A stretch of 64,000 bases of DNA from Branchiostoma lanceolatum (lineage: Eukaryota > Chordata > Leptocardii > Amphioxiformes > Branchiostomatidae). Where the stretch lies: positions 24,047,142-24,111,141 of the forward strand of contig NC_089722.1 in NCBI RefSeq assembly GCF_035083965.1, read 5' to 3'. The notes beneath the pieces were generated by a model that was given only the letters and a program-made list of their open reading frames with translations, searched no databases and was not told where the DNA came from. Below, piece by piece: positions 36,401 through 47,607 of the stretch. Positions within the stretch are counted from its first letter, which is position 1. Every line of letters starts with the position of its first letter. The translations under genes and the position numbers were made by a program.

Positions 36401-39400
36401 CAGTGTGGTATATTCATCATCATGATGGTATATCATCATAATTGTATTTGAACTCTATTTCTAATTTCTGTTTAATTGAATCCTTGATTAAACTACTGTT
36501 AATCATGGTGGTTTTATATTTACAGTAACCTTTCCATCACGAATCAACTGTACTACAGAATGGTCTCCATTGCGAACTTAAAACACGGCAAAAACTTCAA
36601 ATTCCTTACCCCTTCTACCGCAAGATTATGTCCCTGCGAAATAAATGAATTCACAAACACATCGCAGTATGGTCTCATTTCCATATAGCATGTGGTGTTA
36701 AGTGCAAGAGCAGTGAACTATCAATCTTAAGATTATGACATACTTGTTGAACTAGAGAATCTGCCCCCCCCCCACTTGAACCAGACTTGAGAATGAACAA
36801 CAAACCACTTAGTCCTTGCTGTTGTGACTCACAGTGGCAAGTAGTCTGTGTCTCCTTCCGTCCTGAAGGACTTGTTTCTTCCTGTTCACAGTGACAGGTT
36901 ATGTCTACATTTGTACCATTGTGTCCTCCCATGATGTTGTCATCCTGTGTGTAGCAAGATATCATTTATTCATGGCAGCTAGATATGATCATTTGTCAGA
37001 CTTATCACAGACAAGACACACAAACATTGATGAAAAAGAATATGTCAGGGACTAAAGGAGATACGCCAAAAATAATTACTGGATAAAATTTTGAAACAGT
37101 CAGACATTTCAGACAGCATTCGCTGTCATTCTTAACCAAAAATAATTGCTCAAGCAACTGGATAAAATTTTGAAACAGTGAGACATTTCAGACAGCATTC
37201 GCTGTCATTCGTCTGACTGTTTCAAAATTTTTATCCAGTTGCTTGGGTAATTATTTTTGGTGTATCGTATTCCCTGGATGTCTAACCTTCATCAACGTAC
37301 TAAAGGACATTGTTTTCTTGTTTATTATGACTCTTGGTATAGCGTGTATATTTTTTCCAAAATGTATTGATTTAAAATCAAAAGTCAGCATTATCTGCTT
37401 TATCATCTTTTTTTACAATGTTGCTCATGCATAAGTGTAAATCAGTTTTCTGCAAGCCCCTTTTGTACCCTCTTTTGATACTAAGTCCTTTGGTACGACC
37501 TGAAGTTGGAGCGACCATGGGGTGATCCATGCCAATGGCTTTTCCTTGTAAGGATTAGTTTTGATTTATGGTAAACTTTGAGTCAGTCAGAGTCTAATTA
37601 ATGACTTGGACTCTAGGCCCTCCTTTAGAAGTTTCTCAATAGTAAAGGTTGTACATTAATCATAGAGGCTATCTGACATAATAGTTAACTGTCAGTGCCA
37701 AACTGACTCAAAGTATTAGAATCTTGACACTCAGGTGGAAACTATCTATCCATTAGCAAATTGGATGGGGAACAGTAAAGATTAGGTTACGGCTTTCTTT
37801 GTGTTCTTTATTTATGAGATTGTCAGTGTTGATTGATTGTCACAAGTAGTAAGGAAATAGATACTTTAAGATAATGGTTTCATTTTATCAAAATTTGGTG
37901 AGCTTGCATCTTTTTGCATTTCTAGTGCTGTAGTGTAGTACATCCTTAAGTACCTTTTAAGAGAATTTTGTGTGACTGAAATCTGCTGATGTTTTTTTTA
38001 TTGAAGTGGAAATGAGATTGGGGCTGTTTGCATATTTCAATTTATATGATGTAACTTTAAAGTTTCACTTTCAGCATGTTTTATCACCCAACAATTAAAT
38101 TTTCCATCTCCTTTTTGTTTTCCAGTGAGGGTGGCTTCTTCAAGGCCCACCTGTACTTCCCCAAGGAGTACCCCCAGAAACCACCCAAGATGAAATTCAT
38201 CTCAGAGATCTGGCATCCAAATGGTCTGTAGTCTTCTCATGAGTCATGTTCTCATTCAGCTCATTCCTAATATTTAGCCTATATATACACAGCTTTTTGA
38301 TGTATGTAAACAAGTATATATATTTTCAAAACACAATCTGTAATTTACAATTGAAGAAAATTTTATAAAAGATTACGTATGTATTGAACAACAATGAGGT
38401 CTCTTGCTGCTTATGGATTGTCTGACATGACATTGTTTTATACATTTGGATGTGGTCGTTATTGTAATAAACAGACTGCAGTACTTCCTGCTAAAGCCAG
38501 GTGGCACTACTGGGTGGTGTCCATGAACAAGTTCATGTTTTGTTAATCTATATGAGTCCCCATAGATGGATCTTACTTAGTCCTTAGATCCTCCTGTAAC
38601 TTTGTTGCATAGGTCGACTTGGCAAACTGTTTTCCTCTAGGGGTTGTGGTTTTGTGTTGCCACTGCCATTTCCTCCAGTGAACTTGATATAAATGGAGGG
38701 AATCACCCTGTATTTCCACACAAACGTTGACGTTCTAGTTTTAACGCTGTAACCAATGCTACCATATTCCTGTCATAACTCATGTTACCATATTCCTCTT
38801 ACAGTTGAAAAGAACGGGGAGGTGTGCATTTCCATCCTGCACGAGCCGGGGGAGGACAAGTACGGTTACGAGAGCGCCAGCGAGCGGTGGCTGCCCATCC
38901 ACACAGTAGAGTCCATCATCATGAGCGTCATCTCCATGCTCGCAGACCCCAACGACGAGTCACCAGCCAACGTTGATGCTGCTGTGAGTACCTCTGCAAG
39001 TTTGTAGTCATCAGTTTGATATGCGGAATACAACACTCTTCTCTTGTGCCCTTAACTTATCACTTGGTAATATTCAATTTAGCATTGTTTTTAAAAAAAT
39101 CCGAGAATCAACAAATGAAATTGTTGTGGCCTTATGCTGCGTTCTTTAAGGTATTGTTGAAGGGTGGCTGAGGAATTTTGGGATGTTTTTGAAAAAACCC
39201 TTTCTTAAGCTTTCTAAACCTTCCTCAACCTTAATCTTTTTTCAGGTAGTACCTTATAGCAAAGTGATAATCTATGCAAATTAGTATGATGTCATGATTA
39301 CGTCATCAAGATTTATAAGGCCACGCCCCTTTTTTAGAAGAAACGCTCTCCTTGGCTTGTGCTTGGATGTTCATCAATATAACTTTGCAGGAATGTACAT

Positions 39401-39921
39401 GATAGTAATACTTAAAGAATGACGCGTGTCTATGCGAATATTTTGAAATATCGATTTTTGGCGAATTTTTTTTGTTTGATAACAAGAAATAAAGCTTAAG
39501 AAAGGGTTTTTTCAAAAACATCCCAAAATTCCTCAGCCACCCTTCAACAATACCTTAAGTGTAACTGTGTATATCGCAAATGGACTTTCTATCCAATCAC
39601 TTATTACAATGACTGGACCTGTATATGGAGAACTAAAAAAAATACAGTCAACCATTTCCTTTACCAGGCAGCCTCACTGCACAATTTGGTTTGATAAACT
39701 ATTTGTTTTGTAAGTTTAGAACAAATGTATAGATAGCTGATAGTATATGTTTCGGGTGTGCATGTACTTACTTAATTTGTACAACATTAACCTTCAATGA
39801 TTAGCCCTATTTTTATTGTGTTTTTGATTGCCCTCCACAGAAAGACTGGCGGGAAGACTACAATGGAGAATTCAAGAAGAAGGTCAGGCGCTGTGTGAGG
39901 AAAAGTCAAGAGAGTGTTTAG
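30421..39921 (+). CDS. UBE2G1: ubiquitin-conjugating enzyme E2 G1
   Basis: Five exons: 30421-30466, 30803-30905, 38126-38223, 38805-38983, 39841-39921. The frame is open for 168 residues (human 170). The whole protein is one UBC domain. The N-terminal helix is [12 protein letters not shown], and [13 protein letters not shown]-like and KWEVLIIGP strands follow. [18 protein letters not shown] contains the catalytic Cys90 and the start of the acidic insertion typical of the Ubc7/UBE2G class. The C-terminal helix includes [14 protein letters not shown]. It accepts ubiquitin from E1 and transfers it, with Lys48-type chains known for this class. The insertion, intact catalytic cysteine and length match UBE2G1 better than UBE2G2. 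Intron 2 is unusually long (7.2 kb). Confidence 0.96.
32771..32816 (-). mobile_element. SINE head fragment
   Basis: On the minus strand GTAGCATATGTAGTCCAGTA closely matches the head of the SINE at 12465-12658 (GTAGCGTGTGTAGTCCAGTG). A degraded box B region follows. Only about 45 bp are recognisable. Confidence 0.5.
37065..37261. mobile_element. foldback element with nested hairpins
   Basis: Outer arms GCCAAAAATAATTACT and AATTATTTTTGG enclose two diverged direct copies of a CAACTGGATAAAATTTTGAA segment. An inner block, GACATTTCAGACAGCATTCG, is repeated about 100 bp apart. Reverse-complement sequence folds as TGACAGC-GAAT-GCTGTC followed by TGAAATGTC. The right flank TGTCTAACCTTCATCAACG matches the flank of the palindrome at 10553-10627. 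It lies in UBE2G1 intron 2. Confidence 0.8.
39150..39554. mobile_element. MITE with perfect 61-bp inverted repeats at a TTAA target
   Basis: Arms 39150-39210 and 39494-39554 are exact reverse complements over 61 bp and begin GGTATTGTTGAAGGGTGGCT. TTAA flanks both ends (39146-39149 and 39555-39558). TTAA duplication is typical of Kolobok and piggyBac families. The 283-bp interior is non-coding. It lies in UBE2G1 intron 4. Confidence 0.9.
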
Positions 39922-42900
39922 GTCGATCTCCATCTTTTTAACATTGTGAAGGTAAGGACACAACAAACTGTTCAATACTCAGATTTCTGTTTGCTTTAAG
40001 AATCCCACATCTTGGAGGTAAAGAAAGATACTTAAATTGTCGTCTAGTTAGCATAACGAACGGTCCTAGACACACACTAGGGGGGGCAAGCGGCACTTAT
40101 TCGTAACACACCGGTGCAGCCAGCTCACTCTTGGCTAGAGCCTTCTTGTTGGTGGCCACAAAAACATCTTTGATGGGGGAAAAAGCATGATAATATGTAC
40201 CAATGAAGCAAGGGCGTAGAAACGGAGGAATTTTGTCATTTTTGGACATCTCTGGTTTTGGAAGAAGTGTGTACATTTTCCTTAGGAGAAGTAGTAAGAT
40301 TCGTTGGATACTACATGCATGCTGTTAGAATGTTGTCAGTGTGATTTTCCAGTGCTGAATATTGTCGTCCTGTTCTCTCTCCGTGTTAGGTAATGCAGGG
40401 GGACTGTTGCAGCTCTGATGAAGGCATGGCTTCCGGCTCTTACACCAACATGTACCTGTATATCGTCTGGACAACTCTAGCTGTACTGCCATCCCATGCA
40501 GCTCAACAGCTAGCACCATCATATAAACCTACAAACGGAACTTCCGCAAAAATGTAGCTCTGGCATTATCACCAGGAGTACAATATACGCCTGCATGGGA
40601 TGGCAGTATAATGTTAGGTATGGAGTATGTTTTAGTCTGTGAATCAAATAATAATTATCAACCATCGACGCATCCTTCCTTCTTCTGATCTCAGGGAAAT
40701 CTCTCTCAGCATTCGGGGGAAGATGTCTGGTCTGTACGTGGTGTACCTTCTACTTGTAGTGTTGGAAAAATAATGATTAAAAAAAAAACATGTTAGTTTA
40801 GCTGGAATCACCCTGGAATGCAGAGGGGATGTTCGTTGAGGTCTGGCACTTTCAGGCTTGTGTAACTATACTGATACTTACATTGCTGGGAATTTACAGC
40901 ACTGTGAACTAGAATTCAATGCTGTTAGTTGGACACATTGGGTAAAATCTATATAAAGTTGATGTTCTCTGCAGAAAAGTTGGCAGTCTGTACCCTGCTT
41001 TTAAGGAAACCTAAACAGCCATCCGGGTCATAGTATCCAGGAAAATAAAAGATATGATCAAACTGTCATATTCTGTGCAGAAAGCATCTAATTTTGATTT
41101 GAGTACAGTGTAACTCTTGAATTGTACGAGAAGCAGTGAATTCTCTGTCACACGTTACAAATTCTAAAGCAGATGGTACAGATACTTACCTGGGTCTTTG
41201 AGGAGATAGACTTTGCTGTGGCTGTGCATGATTTAAACAGTTACAATAGCCTGGCACGCTTCTGCCACTTGGAAAAGGGGAAAGTAAAGTCCTAAAACCG
41301 CAGGAAGGGAAGGTTGGACTGTTTTAAAGACCACGTTAGATGTAGACCTGTATGAAAACCCTGGTGAGATACCCATCTCCACCAGGAACCCTGGTGAGAT
41401 ACCCATCCCACCAGGAACTGGTCTGTACGATCAACTATACAGCAACTCTGATACTAACTGTTCGTCGTACTTGTAAACAAAGTGCTCGATTTATACGACC
41501 TATGTATGTACATAATGCGACATCGCAGAGTGTCTTCATTTACCTTCTCTTTCTTTCCCTCTCTGTCAGGTAACTTTTACATTTCTTTGGTTTTTTTTGC
41601 ACCTCTTCACTTTTGCTTTCTGCAAGCTGCCTACTTTGTTGCACTGATAGGAAAATGGTTCTCAAACATAAACGGTTGCAAGCAGAGAGAGTTTTCATGA
41701 CACACAACTATGCAACTATCCAACAACAGTATGGTACACCAACACTCTTCTGCGAGGAAATGTCTCAAAAAAAGAACAGTTCTCATTGACATTGCTGAGG
41801 CATTTGAGCTATGAGGAGGAGAATGGCAGCAAGTATACAACATCACAGCCGAGAGTTTTTCATCTTTTCTTTTTGCAGTCTACTTTGCCAGCTTGCACCA
41901 TATCTTGCTGTATAAAGTGCACTTGATCAAGTTTGATTCCTGTTTTGCTCTTTTCTTGCTTTATAATCAAAACTGAGCTCATTTGATATGCACCATGTAT
42001 TATTATATGACTATAGATGTTTCCTGCAAGTGGTAAACAGTGTTAGCTAGCTTTGTAGTTTCTAGCATCCACTCCAGATCAACTTAAACTGCGCTTCCAA
42101 CCCGAGGAATGATCTTAGCTATAGTGCATATTCTAGGGGTGACTTGGTTACCACTTGCAGAAAACGTTGGCAGCGTCTGTGTAGCTGTGTTAGTGGATCT
42201 AGTGTTAGTACTTCCAGCAGAATAGATGTTACACTACAAACTGTGTTCACTAGATGATAAAATTGGGTGTGTTATGATGCATCTTAAAAAAAAAAGTCAA
42301 ATCAACCTTGTTACAACCAAGTTTTTTTGTTGTCGTTATTTCTGATGAAGCATTCCTTAAACTATATGTTTATAAATAGATTATAGTGCATACAAAGAAG
42401 CCACTAGGTGATCCTAAGGAAGGAGTTTTTATTTCCAAAAGACACAAAAACATCACACCATGGTGTCCCCCAGCGTGACAAAGCCACTCAAACATCTTTT
42501 TCTTGGTATATGAACATCTTATGCAATATCCAAATCAGAACAGTTAAAGTTAAGATTATTTGGTACATGGTACTTTTTTCCAAGTCGTAAGACTTATCTC
42601 TCAGGCACAGGTGAAATCCATACATGTAGAACGTTTGAGAGTATGTTTTATGATTATCAGTGAGCAATTTCTGAAGATAAAGCAGCACTGGCATAAGATA
42701 TTTCACTTTTTACAAAATCAAGTCGAAGCTGCATTGCGACTGAATGTTGTGTAGTTGATAAATTTTCCCTTAACCGAAAAGTGCTTTTTTGAGGTATTCT
42801 AATGCTTCGTCCATGAATATATACGAAAAATGTCAGTAACATGAAGGTGATTTTAACCAATCTTCTGGCAGTTTTTTAGTTTAAAGCACGTCAACAACAA

Positions 42901-43206
42901 AAATCAGCTCCTTTCTACACTATTTTCATGTTTACAAAAAAGTAGCAAAAGAAGAGCTTTTCATGCCAAGAGAAGTGTTTCCTATGGCTTTCATATGCTC
43001 CTATTTTCTGTTAAACACACACAAACGACTGTACTGAAGTAGTGAAGATTGTCAACACCGTTCTCATCCACACATGGCGTTATGTCAAACTTGCTGTACT
43101 ACAGATATTAGCGGGAGCTCCAGGCACCAAACGAACATCTTTCCACTGCAGGCGGACTGCAGCTACACAATATGTCCGCTAGGCGGCGCTGTTGTCGTGG
43201 CAGCTC
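39922..43206. other. UBE2G1 3' flank, no further gene recognised
   Basis: Probable UBE2G1 3' UTR followed by AT-rich spacer. It contains an 18-bp inverted repeat (40484-40501 and 40591-40608) and a two-copy 30-bp direct repeat (41359-41388 and 41389-41417, CCCTGGTGAGATACCCATC). No coding exon is supported. Confidence 0.5.
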
Positions 43207-46200
43207 TCACCAGCCAAGGGCCTCGCGAGCGGCGTTGAAGAGGAGGGCCCCCATCAGCAGAGTGGTCGCACCCACAGCGGTTTCTGCACCACCTGTGTAG
43301 AAAGATAGACATTAGCTGTGTTTTGTTGCGCGGTAAACAACGCAAACGTGCAGATAAACATTGAGTGGTGTGCTCCTTTTCCGTTTTGCCAGGACAACCC
43401 CCATGGCCCCAGCCGAGTTGTACGTGTCCTACTCTCCAAGCCTAGAGAGTACTGTCGTCCCAAACGCCTCTTCAGTCTAGACTTAAGGTTACGTCATGAC
43501 AAAGCCAGGACAGTTTTTGTGCCACCTGGGACGCTGAATACGGTCCATTACTCCGTTAAGTGCTCGGTTGATGGAGTCTCTTGAACTGGCAGCTCAAAAA
43601 GTCGTCTGTATAGGTCAGACGGATAGCGTGTTGTGATTGTCACCAATATCAGGCCGCCGGGAGTACAAACAGTGCCATTAGAAACTGACGGATCAAAATA
43701 TTTTTTAAAGCGCTAGAGCGCACAGTATGTTCAATGTTTGTTTTTGATCAGGTTGAAGAATCACACAAAAGTTCAAGGTATTTCTTTTTGTCTCACGTCG
43801 ACGTCCCATTCACCCGTTCGCTTCCTTCTGCTCTTTTATTCCGCCTTTGTTCACTCCCCCCTTCCTTCGTTATATATCTCTTAACTTTATCATCTCAAAC
43901 GCTGAACCGACGTGCACATTTCGAACTCTACCACGGCGGGTTTGCTGTCTCAAAGATTATTGCTGTCTTTTCCCTTCTCCTCTCCCAATAAGTTCGACAG
44001 TCCAGACATATTTCAATAAAGAAAGACAAAACCAGCACACTTACTTGGCGTGGTGGTTGATTGGGTCGTCGCCGCTGCCGCTAAAAAGACAAAAGCAATA
44101 TCTTAGAAACTTTATCTATCTACAGTTGCTATCTTAGTTGCTGACCATTTTTGTGTGTGTATGCTACATCACATTAAAGCACTCAAAATCACATCAATGC
44201 GGCTTTTCACGCATTTACTACACAAACGCCACAAGCTCTTGAGAAAGTGTTTCTTGTTGCTTTAAACCATAAGATGTACTTAAACATCCTTGTGGTCGCC
44301 ATAGACACGACAAAACACGATGTCATATTGAGTCACATAAAGATTGGCTTCTAATGCCTCTTAAGGATGCTTAAGATTCAAGGTGTACACAGTAGAAAGC
44401 GTATGTTACAATGTGAAATGAGTTTTCGATCACGACTGGTATCTACACTGAAACATCGATCCCTTATCACAATGGAAAATTGTTTCTTTATTAACTCTTA
44501 ATTTCGATACAAGACGATCTCGTTATAAAATCATACAATGGTATGCGCGACAAAGGATCGTCTACTACGCAGAGCTAACATACCGGTCGTGTTCTGCGCA
44601 TGTGCAGTCCAGGCCATCAGGATTACAACAGCTAGACCCAAAATCACCACGGCAACCTGAAGGAAAACAAAATACTTCCATAAGTGACGTATGACATGAA
44701 TAGGTTGTAATTGATAACCACCCTGTCCTATTAATAGATAAATTGGTTGATCGCCTTATTGTTTCCGTTGTTACAGATCGGGCCATTGATTTCCGAGTTC
44801 AACTTGACTTTGTGATATTCTAATTTCACCAAGTGTGTAACCCAATGCCCAAAGTGGGACAGTTCAGCCCTTCGTATTTCCGTTGCCCGGACAATACGCG
44901 ATACTTGAGTTGTTACAAGCGTTCAGACCGTTGTTCGTTTGAATGGCCACGTTGTAGTAACAAGATGGTGAACAATGTTGCACAAGCCCCATTAGGAATC
45001 CGGCCGGACAATGCGACGTATTGAAGTGTTTTCTAGTCCTTCTATTTAGTAACTAACAACGCAAATACAGTTGATCAACGACGTATTCAGGCCGGATGAA
45101 GAGGGTGTGAGAGGGGGAGCGTGGTCCGCTGGACAGGTGATAGAGAGGGGGAGAAGTGCGCAGCTGCCAACACATCACACTGACGGGTCCTTCTGGCGGA
45201 ACGTTTTGAGACACAATGTCATCCCTAACGTACGGATACAAATCAACAAACTGATCTGTCCTATACATTGATGCATTTGTGACGACTTTTTTTTTAATCT
45301 TAAGAAATGTAACCGCCATGCTTATCAAAACCTGTTTTTAAGAAAATGTACGGAAGAAATCACACCATTCTCTACCTGTCATATTTATTCATCTTTACTT
45401 TTTAATTTTAAGAAATGTAACCGCCATGCTTATCAAATGTAGTATTGAGGAAAGCTTACGGAAAAAATACACCTTTTTCTGCCTTTCATATTTCTTCATC
45501 ATCCTTTTTTTAACGCAAAATAATGCACATGCATAAAGAGCTGGAACTACTGACACCTGTTCTCCTTTTAGCTTCGGCAGTGTACAGAATAAATCGGTGA
45601 AACATTGTAGTTCTCCAAGCGAAGCTTTCAGTGCGAACTGGGTCGTAAGTATTGACAGAGTGCCTCACGCGACAGACTAATCACGACATGCATTGTCTGA
45701 ACCATATCGCTCGCTTCGACGTTTCTAAGCAACACTCGTATGATGTGTCGTCGGGCCAAAGATATGCTGTACACTAGAAGCAGCTTGGGTATAGTCATAG
45801 GGCGTTTACCCCTCGGTAATTCACGTGTTAAAATCTTCTCTGAGAGTCTTTTCCTCACGTTTGCTTTCAGCTTTCTAGTGTAAACTGCCAAGATTACGAT
45901 CTCACGGGTGCGTGTCCAAAAAATGGTACACCATAGACGTATGTACGAGACGCCGCCCTAAAGTATGCTGCAAATATTAGGTGGGAGCAAAAATCTTATT
46001 GTAGACCCTCTGAAATCCAGCAACTAGTTTTTAGCTCCTGAATATTGATAGGTTGAGCTTGCGTGCGCTCCGCACGTGCAGATCTTGTGACTTTGTGAGA
46101 CAAAAATAGGTCGTGTAGGCTGGACAATCATGCAAACAGAACGGCCCAGACTGAGGGCGTAAACCAGATCTAGACTCACGACTTGTTCCATGCTGACGTC

Positions 46201-47607
46201 GCTTGAAAGAATCATAAATTTCTTATTTCTGAAGTTGAACAGAAATATAAGGAACTACAGAAAAAAGGAACTACGGAAGTTCAAATATCCAAACAGAGCA
46301 AGGGTTGTCTTACAGAAAAGCCCTCCATATAGATATAGTGAACACTTGAGATGCTATTGTTGAGACTGTGCACATACTGTACCTGGCACGGCCACAGAAG
46401 GAGGTTATAAAGCTGATAAATGATGGCCATAACCCGCCGCACAAAATGCCTCCTACACCGTTGCGCATGCCTTTTACTAAGTATCACCAATGGTGGCCTC
46501 TCGTTACATTCCTTGAACAGGGACAGTTTTTTTCAGTACGCTTTCCACGGTTTTCCTTTAAAGTACCTTTCACAAATAAGCAGACATATCTTATGGCAAG
46601 GATGACTAATCCTCCATTTTTATCAAAAATAGAAACACTTTCATTAATATTCAAGAGGGCCTGACAGCGAGCACTTCAGAAATTATTTGCGAGCCTAAGC
46701 CAGCAAGTGGCTGTAGTGAAATATTCTTCCGCGCAGTAACTCCATATTGCAAACAACGATAGGATTATGTTCAATTTATTGTTATTTTATCGCGACATCT
46801 AATCTTCTGATCAATCACAAATATGGAATCAGCGCAATGCAATACGTCAGGTGAAGACGTCGTGGTCAAATTGATGATGAAAATTACAATATGACGCATG
46901 AAAGATGATACCTGTCTGACACTGGTAAGCGACGGGGAAAGTGCCAAATTTGCGAAATCATCCTTTTAAAAATCTAACAATGCACGAGGAAATAAAGCGC
47001 ATTTTCACTGTATCGGAGCTAGTTGTTCAGGTTGGGATACGCGAATGTAGTACCATTTTTTCACGTGGACTTTTTTCTAGCGCTCTGTATGTGTGTCTGC
47101 TCCGCGCACAAATACGAACTTTGAATCGCACGTACTAGATCGATAAATCCTATATCACTTGGATCAACAAGTGGTTCTCTGTAGGGGATGTTTTCTACGA
47201 AGTGAGTTCCGCTCTCAGACGTATTTCCGCCTCCCGCGCAGAAAAAAAATGCTGAACCATTGTTATGTAAGACAGCAGTCTGCCGTGGCGGCTTCAAAAA
47301 TATGCATGTACAAATTAAATTTATGGAGACCGCCGAAAAAAATGCAACGAATTCGATGAAGATTAGCAAATTTGAGGGAGCAAGGCGTGTATACAATGAT
47401 GTTTTCGTTCTATTGCATGGCTAGAAGTAAATGTATTTCCTGGAGCTACAAAAATAAAGGTTATCGTTTCTCTGTCGTCGACAGCTACTATACGATACGC
47501 GACGTCAATTCGAGTACACACGCACGGCGACTAGGAGAAAGTCGTACGTGCCGCGTCTCAGATTGACAGACATTAATGTATTTACCAGAGAGAAGTCTTA
47601 CCTTCAT
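43207..47607 (-). CDS. 66-residue secreted or membrane-anchored Ala/Thr-rich peptide, unknown function
   Basis: Four coding exons: 47607-47602 (ATGAAG only), 44656-44584, 44080-44045, 43292-43207. All junctions are GT-AG and the frame closes at TGA 43207-43209. The start is chosen because ATGAAG sits exactly at a GTAAGA donor and supplies MK to a signal-peptide core (VAVVILGLAVVILMAW). A predicted cleavage follows at AHA-QN. The mature part is QNTT, then a short Ala/Thr stretch (AAAATTQSTTTPSG), then a hydrophobic segment (AVGATTLLMGALLF) and a short tail NAAREALGW. This resembles a GPI-anchored or type I membrane microprotein with an O-glycosylated spacer. The residues after the hydrophobic run make a GPI signal less standard. 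I do not recognise a family. Introns are 2.9 kb, 0.5 kb and 0.75 kb. No neighbour suggests a role. Confidence 0.68.
45301..45520. repeat. two-copy degenerate tandem duplication
   Basis: TAAGAAATGTAACCGCCATG starts at 45301 and again at 45409, a 108-bp period. The sequence after each copy aligns loosely (ACGGAAGAAAT versus ACGGAAAAAAT). It lies in intron 1 of the small-peptide gene. Confidence 0.75.

Larger units (their letters stand above)
30906..38125 (+). other. UBE2G1 intron 2, 7.2 kb
   Basis: AT-rich intron without recognised exons. It holds a SINE fragment at 32771-32816, short ATT repeats near 34720, a poly-C run near 36766-36773 and the foldback element at 37065-37261. Open frames inside are short and unlike known proteins. 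Confidence 0.6.

Noticed and set aside
36675-36965. A minus-strand open frame with CHCE repeats in UBE2G1 intron 2
   Set aside because: Short, crosses a poly-C run, has no splice context and no recognisable family.
44833-45271. Plus-strand open frames in intron 1 of the small-peptide gene
   Set aside because: No homology is recognised and no splice signals link them. They are consistent with chance open frames.
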